Part shown: positions 19,414-29,744 of the stretch, piece by piece
How the letters are laid out: each line of letters begins with the position of its first letter
Position numbering within the stretch: the stretch's first letter is position 1
Source of the DNA: Brevibacterium pigmentatum
GTDB taxonomy: Bacteria; Actinomycetota; Actinomycetes; Actinomycetales; Brevibacteriaceae
DNA length: 64,000 bases
Assembly: GCF_011617465.1 (NCBI RefSeq)
Contig: NZ_CP050153.1
Coordinates: 930,001 to 994,000 of the forward strand
Direction: 5' to 3'
Translations under genes and position numbers: made by a program
Notes under the pieces: generated by a model
Told to the model about the DNA's origin: nothing
Database searches by the model: none
What the model saw: only the letters and a program-made list of their open reading frames with translations

Positions 19414-20190
19414 GTGTTGACTGTGGCAGAGAAGAGCGCGCGGAAGTTCGCGAAGGAGACCCCGCTGGGCCGGACACGCCGGGCCCGCAAGATCCATCGC
19501 GTCCTCGCCGAGGTGTACCCGAACGCGAAATGCGAACTCGATTTCGAGACCCCGTTCCAGCTGCTCATCGCCACCGTCCTCTCCGCCCAGACCACCGATA
19601 TCCGCGTCAATTCGGTGACCCCGAGCCTCTTCGCCGCCTTCCCCGACGCGCACGCCCTGGCCGTGGCCAACCTCGTCGAGGTCGAGGAGCACATCCGCTC
19701 CACCGGGTTCTACCGGGCGAAGGCCCGCAACATCGTCAAACTCGCGAACGAACTCGTCGACGAGTACGACGGCGAGGTGCCGAACAAGCTCGACAGGCTC
19801 GTCAAGCTCGCCGGAGTCGGGCGCAAGACCGCGAACGTCGTCCTCGGCAACGCCTTCGACACCCCGGGGCTGACCGTTGACACCCATATGGGCCGGCTGG
19901 CCCGCCGCTTCGGTTGGACGGAGGAGACCGATCCGGTCAAGGCCGAACACGAGATCGCGGCGCTGTTCCCGAAGAGGGACCTCACCATGCTCTCGCATCG
20001 GGTGATCTTTCACGGCCGGCGCATCTGCCATTCCCGCAAGCCCGCCTGCGGCGCCTGCCCGCTGAGTGCGCTGTGCCCTTCGTTCGGCATCGGGGAGCTC
20101 GACCCGGAGAAGGCCCGCGCCATGCTCCGTTTCGAAATGGCGCCCTTGGCCACCCCCGCCGAGGAGGCCGCCTCCGAGGACGGACAGTGA
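19414..20190 (+). CDS. nth: Endonuclease III
   Basis: This DNA glycosylase/AP lyase removes oxidised pyrimidines in base excision repair. The product is 258 residues from GTG at 19414. Family motifs are PFQLLIATVLSAQTTD, the helix-hairpin-helix LAGVGRKTANVVLGNAF with catalytic Lys in the RKTANV segment, and VDTHMGRLARRFG with the catalytic Asp. The four-cysteine [4Fe-4S] cluster is C-HSRKPA-C-GA-C-PLSAL-C near residue 200. A C-terminal acidic extension follows. The GTG of the next gene overlaps its stop. Confidence 0.95.
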   Translation: MLTVAEKSARKFAKETPLGRTRRARKIHRVLAEVYPNAKCELDFETPFQLLIATVLSAQTTDIRVNSVTPSLFAAFPDAHALAVANLVEVEEHIRSTGFYRAKARNIVKLANELVDEYDGEVPNKLDRLVKLAGVGRKTANVVLGNAFDTPGLTVDTHMGRLARRFGWTEETDPVKAEHEIAALFPKRDLTMLSHRVIFHGRRICHSRKPACGACPLSALCPSFGIGELDPEKARAMLRFEMAPLATPAEEAASEDGQ

Positions 20191-20918
20191 GCACCGAAAT
20201 CCCCGACATTCCACCCGAATCGGCGACGATCGCCGATGGTGTCCTGCGCGGTCAGCTCGAAGACTTCGCCACCTCGCACGGGTCCCCGCTGTGGCTGCGC
20301 CGACAGAAGGATTCGGCAAAGGATGCCGCTCGTGACGCCGCCGTGCTCATGCTCTTCGGACGTGGGGGAGAAGCGCGCACCGAGGCGGGGCGCTCAGAGG
20401 CATCACGCCTGGCCGAAATCGGTGTCGCCGATGTCGACATCGTGCTGCTCCAAAGGGCTGCGACCCTGCGTCACCATCCCGGTCAGGTCGCCTTCCCCGG
20501 AGGCGGCCGTGATCCCGAAGACCATTCCATGGCGGCCGCGGCGCTGCGTGAAGCGGAGGAGGAAGCGGGAATCTCCCCGGAGACCGTCGAAGTGCTCGGT
20601 GAGATGGACCCGCTCTACATCCCGGTCTCGAAGTTCGAGGTGACGCCGGTGGTCGGCTACTGGCGTCAGCCGGGCCGCGTGCAGGTGATGGATCAGCGGG
20701 AGTCCTACTCCGTCTATCGGGTGGCCATCGCCGACCTCGTCGCCCCCGCCAATCGCGGCACCTTTGCGCGCCCCGATCTGAAGTTCTCGACCCCGGCCTT
20801 CGACGTCGGAGTCCTCAAGGTCTGGGGCTTCACCGCCGGCATCCTCGACTTCGCCCTCGACCACCTCGGCTGGGCCCGCGAATGGGACGAGAACGCTCCT
20901 ATCGCGATCGACTTCTGA
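20187..20918 (+). CDS. Nudix hydrolase, CoA pyrophosphatase type
   Basis: The product is 243 residues, starting at the GTG that overlaps the nth TGA (GTGA at 20187-20190). The Nudix box is intact: GGGRDPEDHSMAAAALREAEEEAGI (written in two parts, GGGRDPEDHS and ALREAEEEAGI). It is preceded by LRHHPGQVAFPGG, the UPF0035/CoAse signature, which cleaves CoA to 3',5'-ADP and phosphopantetheine. M. tuberculosis Rv3672c occupies the same place next to nth. The substrate is inferred from family. Confidence 0.88.
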   Translation: MSTEIPDIPPESATIADGVLRGQLEDFATSHGSPLWLRRQKDSAKDAARDAAVLMLFGRGGEARTEAGRSEASRLAEIGVADVDIVLLQRAATLRHHPGQVAFPGGGRDPEDHSMAAAALREAEEEAGISPETVEVLGEMDPLYIPVSKFEVTPVVGYWRQPGRVQVMDQRESYSVYRVAIADLVAPANRGTFARPDLKFSTPAFDVGVLKVWGFTAGILDFALDHLGWAREWDENAPIAIDF

Positions 20919-20946
20919 ACTCGATCACCGAGGCGTCCGCAGCTAT

Positions 20947-21792
20947 TCAGCGACGTCCGGCCTTCGCGTTGAACAGCACTGCGGCCCATACCGCTGTCAC
21001 GGCGAGAATGAGCAGACACCAGCCGACGGCGAGATAGAGTGAGGCGCCCATATCGGTGCCGATGAGCAATGCTCGCAGGGCGTCGATGATCGGAGTGATC
21101 GGCTGATTGTCGGCGAACACCTCCAACCACCTCGGCATGGTCTCGACGGGCACGAATGCGCTGGAGACGTAGGGGAGGAAGAGGAGGATGAAGCCGTACC
21201 CGTTTGCGGATTCGGGAGATTTTGCGGCGAGGCCGATGGCCGCGAAGAGATACGTGATCGCCAGAATGTAGAGAGCGACGAGTCCGATGGTCGCCAGCCA
21301 CTCTCCGACTCCTGCGGAGGGTCGGAACCCGATGGCGACGGCGACGAGGAGGACGACGGAGGTCGCGAACAGATTCCTTGCAAGGCTCGCCACAACGTGG
21401 CCGGTGATGACAGCAGACGCTCGCACGGGCATCGTCCGCAGCCGGTCGACGAACCCGGAGGTCATATCCGAGGCCACCGAGAGCGAAGTCGAGGCGGCAC
21501 CGAAGCCGGCGCAGGTGAGTATGATTCCGGGGACGACGTAGTCGACGTATCCGCCATCGGGATCGAGGGCGCCGCCGAAGACGAAGGTGAACATGAGCAT
21601 GAGCATGACCGGCAGAGCGACGGCCATGAGCAGTGATTCGACGTCTCGAACAGCGTGACGCAGGCTTCTGCCGATGAAGGTCGCCTCGGCGGAGAATCCG
21701 CGAGGGCGTGTCCGGGTCGTCCGGCGGGGGAGGTCGGCTGCGTTCGGTGCTGCTGCTGTCGCGGACGTGGTGGTCGGGTGACTGTGTGACAT
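20947..21792 (-). CDS. ABC-2 type exporter permease
   Basis: The product is 281 residues from the ATG at 21792 (AGAGGAC SD). Six hydrophobic segments and the DrrB-like features (FIGRSLRHAVRDVESLLMAVALPVM, SLSVASDMTSGFVDRLRTMPV, NQPITPIIDALRALL) mark it as the membrane half of a daunorubicin-resistance-type exporter. It lies 58 bp after the ATPase gene in the same orientation and would be co-transcribed. The substrate is unknown. It ends 28 bp from the convergent Nudix gene with no clear terminator between. Confidence 0.9.
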   Translation of the reverse strand: MSHSHPTTTSATAAAPNAADLPRRTTRTRPRGFSAEATFIGRSLRHAVRDVESLLMAVALPVMLMLMFTFVFGGALDPDGGYVDYVVPGIILTCAGFGAASTSLSVASDMTSGFVDRLRTMPVRASAVITGHVVASLARNLFATSVVLLVAVAIGFRPSAGVGEWLATIGLVALYILAITYLFAAIGLAAKSPESANGYGFILLFLPYVSSAFVPVETMPRWLEVFADNQPITPIIDALRALLIGTDMGASLYLAVGWCLLILAVTAVWAAVLFNAKAGRR

Positions 21793-21850
21793 TGCGGTGT
21801 CCTCTCTGGACGGTGATGATGCACGGCGGCGCGGGCAGAGGTGCGGGTGG

Positions 21851-22810
21851 TCAGTGAGGCTTGTCGGCCGAGGTGAAGGCGAGGAAGACATCATCGAGGC
21901 TGGGACTGTGCAGGGACACTGAGGCCCGGGACGATCGACCGACCCACGGCTCGATCGCCGAGGCGAGGCCGTCGACGGTGCCGTCTGTGGGAATCTCATC
22001 CAGCTGGGTCCCGTCGCTTCCGCGGATGGACACGGTGTCTTCGCCGATGCGTGCCTTGAGCTCTGCCGGTGTGCCCAGGCCCGCCATGCGTCCGCTGTCG
22101 AGCAACCCGATCCGATCGGCCAGGGCATCGGCTTCGTCGAGGTACTGCGTGGTGAGGAACACCGTCGCGCCGCCTCGGGAGAGCTCGCTGACCTCGTTCC
22201 ACAGCTCCTGCCGGGAGCGGGTGTCCAGACCGGTGGTGGGTTCATCGAGAATGAGCACCTCGACCGGGGCGACCAGACTGAGCGCCAGGTCGAGGCGGCG
22301 ACGCATGCCGCCGGAGAGCGCGGCGACCCGAGCGGACATGAAGGCTGTGAGACTGAGCTTTTCGGCCAGCTCCCGGCTTCTCGCCTTCGCGGCGCGACGG
22401 CTCAGTCCGGAGAGGCGGCCGAGGAGGACGAGGTTCTCCTCGGCCGTGAGGTGGGCGTCGACGGCCGCAGACTGACCGGTGACTGCGAAGCGACGTTTCG
22501 CCTCGGCGGGTGATTCGCGCACATCGACATCCATGACCCGAACCGATCCGGTGTCCGGGCGGACGAGGGTGGTGAGGATATTGATGCAGGTGGTCTTTCC
22601 TGTGCCGTTGGAGCCGAGGAGGGCGAAGACTTCGCCCCTGCGGACATGGAAGTCGAGCCCGTCGAGGACGGACTTCGCACCGAAGCGCTTGCCCACGCCA
22701 GTGAACGAGATGGCGGCAGTTCGGGTGTCATCCGTGGCGGTGCCCTCCGCCGGGAGCGGCAATGGAGCGGTTGGATGAGAAGCGGTGCTGATGGAGCCGT
22801 CGGTGGTCAT
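21851..22810 (-). CDS. ABC exporter ATP-binding protein (DrrA type)
   Basis: The product is 319 residues. Walker A is GSNGTGKTT, signature LSGGMRRRLDLALSL, Walker B VLILDEPTTGLD, with an H-loop-like TTQYLDEAD. The C-terminal DUF4162-type region (MAGLGTPAELKARIGEDTVSI...) is typical of drug-exporter ATPases such as DrrA. The first ~25 residues form a polar N-terminal extension. The gene diverges from a TetR regulator 109 bp away, suggesting repression of the exporter relieved by a toxic compound. Confidence 0.9.
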   Translation of the reverse strand: MTTDGSISTASHPTAPLPLPAEGTATDDTRTAAISFTGVGKRFGAKSVLDGLDFHVRRGEVFALLGSNGTGKTTCINILTTLVRPDTGSVRVMDVDVRESPAEAKRRFAVTGQSAAVDAHLTAEENLVLLGRLSGLSRRAAKARSRELAEKLSLTAFMSARVAALSGGMRRRLDLALSLVAPVEVLILDEPTTGLDTRSRQELWNEVSELSRGGATVFLTTQYLDEADALADRIGLLDSGRMAGLGTPAELKARIGEDTVSIRGSDGTQLDEIPTDGTVDGLASAIEPWVGRSSRASVSLHSPSLDDVFLAFTSADKPH

Positions 22811-22846
22811 GATGGGGTCCTCTCACAGGTCGGAATCACCGAGCAG

Positions 22847-22898
22847 GTTTCTGTATACGGCAGAAACTGTATATGACACTAACACGCAATATATGACA
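22847..22898. promoter_or_regulatory. Operator region between exporter operon and TetR gene
   Basis: Two kinds of repeat are visible in this AT-rich gap. One is an inverted repeat GTTTCTG-N7-CAGAAAC (22847-22867). The other is a pair of direct repeats TATATGACA at 22870-22878 and 22890-22898, spaced exactly 20 bp (two helical turns). These are the probable binding sites of the divergently encoded TetR regulator. Confidence 0.5.
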
Positions 22899-22919
22899 TA
22901 CACAATATAAGATGGCGAC

Positions 22920-23921
22920 ATGAGTTCTGACGACACGATCGAGCAGCTCCCCAGCGGAATCGCGCTGGCGTGGGGAGTCGCGGCGACACCGCAGCGAGGA
23001 CCGAAGCGGGAGATGAGCGTCGAGAAGATCGTCGCCGCCGCCATCGAGATCGCTGACAGCGACGGCATCCAGGCGGTGTCGATGTCCGCGGTCGCAAAGC
23101 GCCTCGGGTACACGCCGATGTCGCTCTATCGATACGTGAGCTCGAAGGACGATCTGCTCCTGCTCATGCAGGAGGAGGCGACCGGTCTGCCGCCGGAGGC
23201 GGACGGGGAAGTTCTCAGTTGGAGGGCTCGCCTCAGCGAGCTCTACCAGGCTCAGTCACTGATCTATGTCCGACAGCCCTGGCTGCTGTCGATTCCGATC
23301 ACCGGCAGCCCGATCACCCCGAACAGCTCGGCCTGGCTGGAGGCCGGCCTCGAGGCGCTCTCGGATACCGGTCTGTCGGAAGAGGAGCGGATCGCCGTCT
23401 CCCTGCTCGTCACCGGTGTCGCCCGCTGGAAGGGAATGATCGCCGCAGGCTATGAGGAACAGAGTCGAACGACCGGCCTGGATGCCGCCGAGGTGGCGTC
23501 CCGGGAGCAGCGGCTCTTCGACGCGGTCATCACCGAGGATGGATATCCGTTCCTCAGAAGGGCGATCGATGCGGGGGTCTTCACCTCGGAGTCCGATCCC
23601 TTCGACTTCGGACTCGAACGCGGCTTCGACGGAGTGGAGGCCTTCATCGACGGGGTCGAGCGCAGGCGGAGCGGCGCCGAATCCGGGACGGCGGACGGCT
23701 CGGGCGCGACAGCCCCGGCCGACTCCTCCGGCGACGCTGCCGGGGAATCGGCTGATGGGAAGGCCGCGATCGCTGATGATGACCCCGATGTCATCGCCGA
23801 TAAGAAGCTGCGGGAGGCCCAGAAAGCCGTCAGGCAGGCGCAGAAGGTGCTAGCCGAAGCGCGCAAGCGGGAACGTCAGGTGCGACGTGAAGCCAAGGAG
23901 CGGGTGGCGAAGCGGCGCTGA
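22920..23921 (+). CDS. TetR family repressor with a long charged C-terminal tail
   Basis: The product is 333 residues. The HTH is at about residues 33-75: MSVEKIVAAAIEIADSDGIQAVSM, then AVAKRLGYTPMSLYRYVSSKDDLL. The middle region is TetR_C-like, with WLLSIPITGSPITPNSSAWLEAGLEAL (here cited in part) as in regulators of drug exporters. From about residue 245 to the end is a disordered Ala/Ser/Gly-rich then Lys/Arg/Glu-rich tail containing QKAVRQAQKVLAEARKRERQ, probably a coiled coil. Such a tail is unusual for TetR proteins. It likely represses the adjacent ABC exporter. Confidence 0.87.
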   Translation: MSSDDTIEQLPSGIALAWGVAATPQRGPKREMSVEKIVAAAIEIADSDGIQAVSMSAVAKRLGYTPMSLYRYVSSKDDLLLLMQEEATGLPPEADGEVLSWRARLSELYQAQSLIYVRQPWLLSIPITGSPITPNSSAWLEAGLEALSDTGLSEEERIAVSLLVTGVARWKGMIAAGYEEQSRTTGLDAAEVASREQRLFDAVITEDGYPFLRRAIDAGVFTSESDPFDFGLERGFDGVEAFIDGVERRRSGAESGTADGSGATAPADSSGDAAGESADGKAAIADDDPDVIADKKLREAQKAVRQAQKVLAEARKRERQVRREAKERVAKRR

Positions 23922-23949
23922 CTGCGAATGCGCCGAGTGAGAAAGTGAC

Positions 23950-23982
23950 AAGCGGCGCCGGACACGATGTCCGGCGCCGCTT
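23950..23982. terminator. Terminator between TetR gene and holin-like gene
   Basis: A 15-bp perfect GC-rich stem (arms 23950-23964 and 23968-23982) has a three-base loop CGA. The top strand continues CATTGTCTC. It lies 29 bases after the TetR stop and serves convergent genes. Confidence 0.8.
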
Positions 23983-24027
23983 CATTGTCTCGCTGTCGAG
24001 GACCGAGCGGGTCCTGTCAGTAGTGGT

Positions 24028-24435
24028 TCAGTAACGGGGTCCCGAGGGGTTCTTCACCGCACGCTTGACCGAGGCCACGAGCGATTTGGCCGAGCCGATC
24101 GCGGTGCCGGGTACCGGGTTGCCCTTCTTGAACAGCGGGAGGGCGACAAGCACGAGGATGATCGCGATGACGGCGAGGATACCGAAGACGATGAGGAAGC
24201 TTCCCCACCACGGCCAGCCCAGACCCTCATGGAATGCGGCCGCACCGGCGAAGATCACCATGAACGAGGACAGGAAGAGCAGGAAGAGCGCGACGACGGC
24301 CAGTCCCGCACCGATGCCCAGGTTCTTCGCACCGGCAGTGGCTTCGGCCTTGGCAAGGGCAATCTCTTCTTCGGCGATCGCCTTGGAATCGTCGCTGATG
24401 CCTTTGATCAGTTCGCTGATGGACCGTTCGGCCAT
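24028..24435 (-). CDS. Phage holin superfamily III / holin-X-like membrane protein
   Basis: The product is 135 residues. The N-terminal amphipathic helix ERSISELIKGISDDSKAIAE and EEIALAKAEATAGAKNLGIG is followed by two membrane helices at about 41-67 and 76-103, then a basic cytoplasmic tail. This matches the actinobacterial Holin-X family (PF07332), which is chromosomal and not linked to phage genes here. In M. tuberculosis a related membrane gene (Rv3669) also lies near acs. No holin function is implied. Confidence 0.8.
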   Translation of the reverse strand: MAERSISELIKGISDDSKAIAEEEIALAKAEATAGAKNLGIGAGLAVVALFLLFLSSFMVIFAGAAAFHEGLGWPWWGSFLIVFGILAVIAIILVLVALPLFKKGNPVPGTAIGSAKSLVASVKRAVKNPSGPRY

Positions 24436-24614
24436 GAGAGCTCCTAAATCGAGAACGAGGACAATCTAACTTAAGAGTAGTCTGAACGCGCCCTTCGGCC
24501 AAAGGCGAATCGGCGGGGAATCGGGAAAACCCGTCGGATCCCGACGACGGCCGCTATGCGGCAGGGTCGTCTGTCACCGACGGGTCAACCGAGTCCGGCC
24601 TCAGGGCGAGAGGC

Positions 24615-26552
<1,938 letters not shown>

Positions 26553-26889
26553 GCTTTCCCTCCGACTTCCTTGGTGGATCGAAAATTCTAGTTGCACTGT
26601 ATACCTGTGCTCGAGGGCAGTGGAGGGCAGTTTCACTCGAAGAGCGGGGAAATCGGGGGTAGCCGCCGCACAGGTCCTGTGGTAGGGCTCACATGGTTTC
26701 GGCGGTCTTGGGGAGACCGAAGGGCCGCCTCGGCGGGGGGAATGAGGAGTTATCGACGTGCCTGAGAATGGGCATATGAGTGCACAGGAGGCCTGTGTTC
26801 TGCAAGGATGGGGTCAGAGTCTGTCGGGATCTGTCCCGCGCGGACACGGAAACACAGTTACCTTTCCCCGAGATCGACTGGAGTCAGCG
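26553..26889. other. 337-bp intergenic region between divergent acs and membrane-protein genes
   Basis: The left part has a possible acs -10 element TAGAAT (minus strand, 26585-26590) and a TATAC stretch. A decamer copy CGCCTCGGCG lies at 26726-26735. An in-frame extension of the downstream gene back to 26758 exists, but I place its start at 26890. No other gene is evident. Confidence 0.45.
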
Positions 26890-29502
26890 ATGAGTTCGCC
26901 GCAGCATCCAACCGGGTCCGGGCCACAGCCGTGGCAGGATCAGCCCCCGCAGTACCCTGGCCAGAACGCGCAGCAGCCCGGCGGTCAGCCGCCGGCCTAC
27001 GGTTCGGGACCGGGACAGTTCGGCCCGGCGCCCGGGCCGGCCTACGGTTCCGCACCGGGACCCTACGGATCGGCACCGGGTCAGCCCGCCGCGCAGGGAC
27101 CCTATGGTTCGGCTCCGGCCCAGTACGGGTCGGGACCCGGACCTTACGGTTCTGCCCCAGGGCAGTACGGCTCGGCACCGGGACCGTACGGTTCAGCTCC
27201 GGGGCAGGGGCAGTTCGGTCAGGCACCTGCGCCGAAGCAGAAGACCGGCCCGGGAATCCTCGGACCGCTGACTCTGCGCGACCTCTTCCTCCTTTTTGCC
27301 GGTCTGCTCGCCTTCATCGCCCTGTTCGTGCCTTACCGCGGCTACAGCTACGGCTTCGGACGCGAGACGACGACCCTGTGGCATTGGAATGTCGCGGACA
27401 TGGGCGCGCTCGTGTTCGGGGTGCTCACGATCCTGCTCATCGTGGCGGCTGTGCTCGTCAACAAACTGGGCAACAGTCGGCTGCGGGTCGGATCCCTCAG
27501 CCTCGACCAGTTCATCTCCGTACTCTCGGCGATCGCCTTCACCTATGTGTTCATCGACCTACTCACCTCGGCGGTCTACTGGCATGTGGGCTCGTACCTG
27601 ACGTTCTTCGCTGCGCTCATTGCGTTCTTCGCCGGTGTGTTCACGATGCTGCCGTTCTTCGCCAAGGAATTCGCCGGCCGCGAGGACATCGAAACCCATC
27701 CGAAGGCTCGCCCCGTCGCCAAGCACACCCAGCATCCGGCACCGGTGGCCAATGTGCCCGGTGCTGCCGGCCCTGGCGCCGGTGCGCCCGGATTCGCACC
27801 CTATGGCGCGGTTCCTGCCGGGCCGGGTCAGGAAGGACCCGGACAGTCGGCTCAGTTCGGTGCGCCCGGACAGCAGGACCAGTTCGTTGGGTCGGGACAG
27901 TCGGGTCAGCCTGCACAGTCGGGCCAGCCGGGTGCCGACCAGTACGGACAGTCCGCTCAGTACGGAGCTCCGGGACAGCAGGACCAGTTCGCCGCTCCCG
28001 AACAGCAGGCTCAGCCGTCCGAGCAGTTCGGTCAGCCCAGCCCCTATGCTCCACCGCAGGATCAGGAAGCCGAGCGTTCGGCCAGCTCCTTCGCAGCCCC
28101 CGCTGCCGGCGCATCGGCCGCGGGCGCCGCACCCGCACCCGCATCCGCAGGCGCGACCTCGGACCACGACGCCGCTGACGGACCGGTGCACAGCACCGGT
28201 GACGGCCAGACCTACCTGGGCCGTCACGATTCGGAGGCCCCGCAGCATTCGCAGAGCGAACCGACTCAGGCATTCGGTGTGGGCGCCGGCCAGCCGCAGC
28301 CAGATGCGACCGACGGCCAGCCCAGTGCGAGCGGCGATCAGCCGACCACGACCGAAAACCAGTCTGCGGGAGCCGATGCCCAGCCCTCAGAGTCGGACGA
28401 CTCGTCACATTCGGGTGCCGTGGCCGCTGCTGCGGGCGCCGGAGTGATCGGTGCCGGTGTGGCCGGTGTCGCTGCTGTGCATTCGGACTCCGAACGTCGC
28501 CGGGGCCGCCACGCCGCTCCCGAATCGGAGACCGGTGCCGAACCGACCGACCCAACGTCGACTGCTCCGCAGGACGAAGTGAACGAGGAAACGTCTGCGG
28601 ACAAGTCCGCGGCCGCCTCGGTGAGGGAAGACGAAGCCCCGACGGTGGTGTCACCGGCGGAGAGCAGCGACCTCGTCTCCAAGGTCAACTCAAAGACCTC
28701 GGACACGAACGCCGCAGAAAGCCCGAACGCCGCCGAAGGCGCGAACGTTGCCGGTGCGGCCTCGGCTGCACAGTCCTCGACCGATGCCGATGGGGCTTCG
28801 ACCGACGCCGATCAGGCGTCGGCAGGTGACGCATCTGCGGACGCGACTTCGGCAGATGCGGCCTCGAACGCTTCGCCAGCGGAATCCTCGGCAGCGAACA
28901 ACGAGGCCACGGCACAGGGTCCGGACGACGATGCGAACGTCCGCTCCACCGAAGCCACCGTCGTCAGCACCCCGGCCGAGGACAAGGTCGTGGCCGACGA
29001 CAAGCCCACGGCCGATGACAAGGCAACCGCGGATGACGATGAGCAGGCGACCGGTGGGGAGCGGACGACCGCTCCCGAAAGCGAAGAGCCGACTCAGTAC
29101 GTTCCCGTCGCCGACTATGCCAACCGTCCCGAGACCGACGGGCGTTCGGACAGGTCGAACGAGGAGACCATGGCGCAGACGGCCGTCGACAGCCAGCCGG
29201 TGCCCGCCGATGCCGGTCAGAACCGGTCCGGCGATGCTCAGAGCGACGGTCGGAACGCCGATCAGAACAATGGTCAGGCCGAGAACCAGGACGGTGGACG
29301 CCCCATCATCCAAGCGTTCTGGTTCGCCGTCCCCGAGCCGCGCGAAGCTGTGGACGAGACCACCGGAATGCCGGTGTTCACGATCTACCCCGGCGACTGG
29401 TACCTCAGCCTCGAGGACAACGGATCCTGGTTCAAGGTCCGCGACTCCGACGGCAGCACCACGGGTCTCCTGCGCAACATCGAAGGAATCCAGCGCGGCT
29501 GA
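26890..29502 (+). CDS. Repeat-rich four-helix membrane protein with long disordered tail
   Basis: The product is 870 residues from the ATG at 26890 (GGAG eight bases upstream). Residues about 30-115 are Gly/Pro/Ala/Ser/Gln/Tyr-rich, with repeated YGSAPG units that suggest a flexible region. Four membrane helices lie at about 125-146, 172-195, 205-227 and 238-262. A very long tail (about 270-800) is Gln/Ala/Ser/Asp/Glu-rich. The last ~65 residues are different: IIQAFWFAVPEPREAVDE, VFTIYPGDWYLSLEDNGSWFKV and GLLRNIEGIQRG look like a small folded beta domain. I know no named family. The arrangement suggests a membrane-anchored envelope protein with a cytoplasmic or periplasmic sensor head, but that is inference. 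Confidence 0.8.
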   Translation: MSSPQHPTGSGPQPWQDQPPQYPGQNAQQPGGQPPAYGSGPGQFGPAPGPAYGSAPGPYGSAPGQPAAQGPYGSAPAQYGSGPGPYGSAPGQYGSAPGPYGSAPGQGQFGQAPAPKQKTGPGILGPLTLRDLFLLFAGLLAFIALFVPYRGYSYGFGRETTTLWHWNVADMGALVFGVLTILLIVAAVLVNKLGNSRLRVGSLSLDQFISVLSAIAFTYVFIDLLTSAVYWHVGSYLTFFAALIAFFAGVFTMLPFFAKEFAGREDIETHPKARPVAKHTQHPAPVANVPGAAGPGAGAPGFAPYGAVPAGPGQEGPGQSAQFGAPGQQDQFVGSGQSGQPAQSGQPGADQYGQSAQYGAPGQQDQFAAPEQQAQPSEQFGQPSPYAPPQDQEAERSASSFAAPAAGASAAGAAPAPASAGATSDHDAADGPVHSTGDGQTYLGRHDSEAPQHSQSEPTQAFGVGAGQPQPDATDGQPSASGDQPTTTENQSAGADAQPSESDDSSHSGAVAAAAGAGVIGAGVAGVAAVHSDSERRRGRHAAPESETGAEPTDPTSTAPQDEVNEETSADKSAAASVREDEAPTVVSPAESSDLVSKVNSKTSDTNAAESPNAAEGANVAGAASAAQSSTDADGASTDADQASAGDASADATSADAASNASPAESSAANNEATAQGPDDDANVRSTEATVVSTPAEDKVVADDKPTADDKATADDDEQATGGERTTAPESEEPTQYVPVADYANRPETDGRSDRSNEETMAQTAVDSQPVPADAGQNRSGDAQSDGRNADQNNGQAENQDGGRPIIQAFWFAVPEPREAVDETTGMPVFTIYPGDWYLSLEDNGSWFKVRDSDGSTTGLLRNIEGIQRG

Positions 29503-29633
29503 TTCGGCTGGCAGCCACTCGCACGTCAATGCTGTGGACAGGCCTCGGTCGACTCGGTGCCACCGGCACCAGGTGAGGTGACCGACAGGCCGGTCCACCG
29601 TGGCTGGCCTGGACTGAGGCTGCAGACCATAAC

Positions 29634-29676
29634 AAGGGGCGCCTCCTGTGACTCAAACTCACAGGAGGCGCCCCTT
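29634..29676 (+). terminator. Terminator after the repeat-rich membrane protein
   Basis: An 18-bp perfect stem AAGGGGCGCCTCCTGTGA / TCACAGGAGGCGCCCCTT has a seven-base loop. The right arm is followed by CGTCGTTCCC. It separates this gene from the pilus operon. Confidence 0.85.
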
Positions 29677-29744
29677 CGTCGTTCCCTCCACAGGACAGTG
29701 CTCCGGTCTGGCTTGAGTCCGCCGGCCGAGTCCAGGCTCGGTGC

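Noticed and set aside
26758..26889. 44-codon N-terminal extension of the membrane protein from GTG 26758
   Set aside because: No family support and no ribosome-binding site; the downstream ATG at 26890 has GGAG at the right distance.
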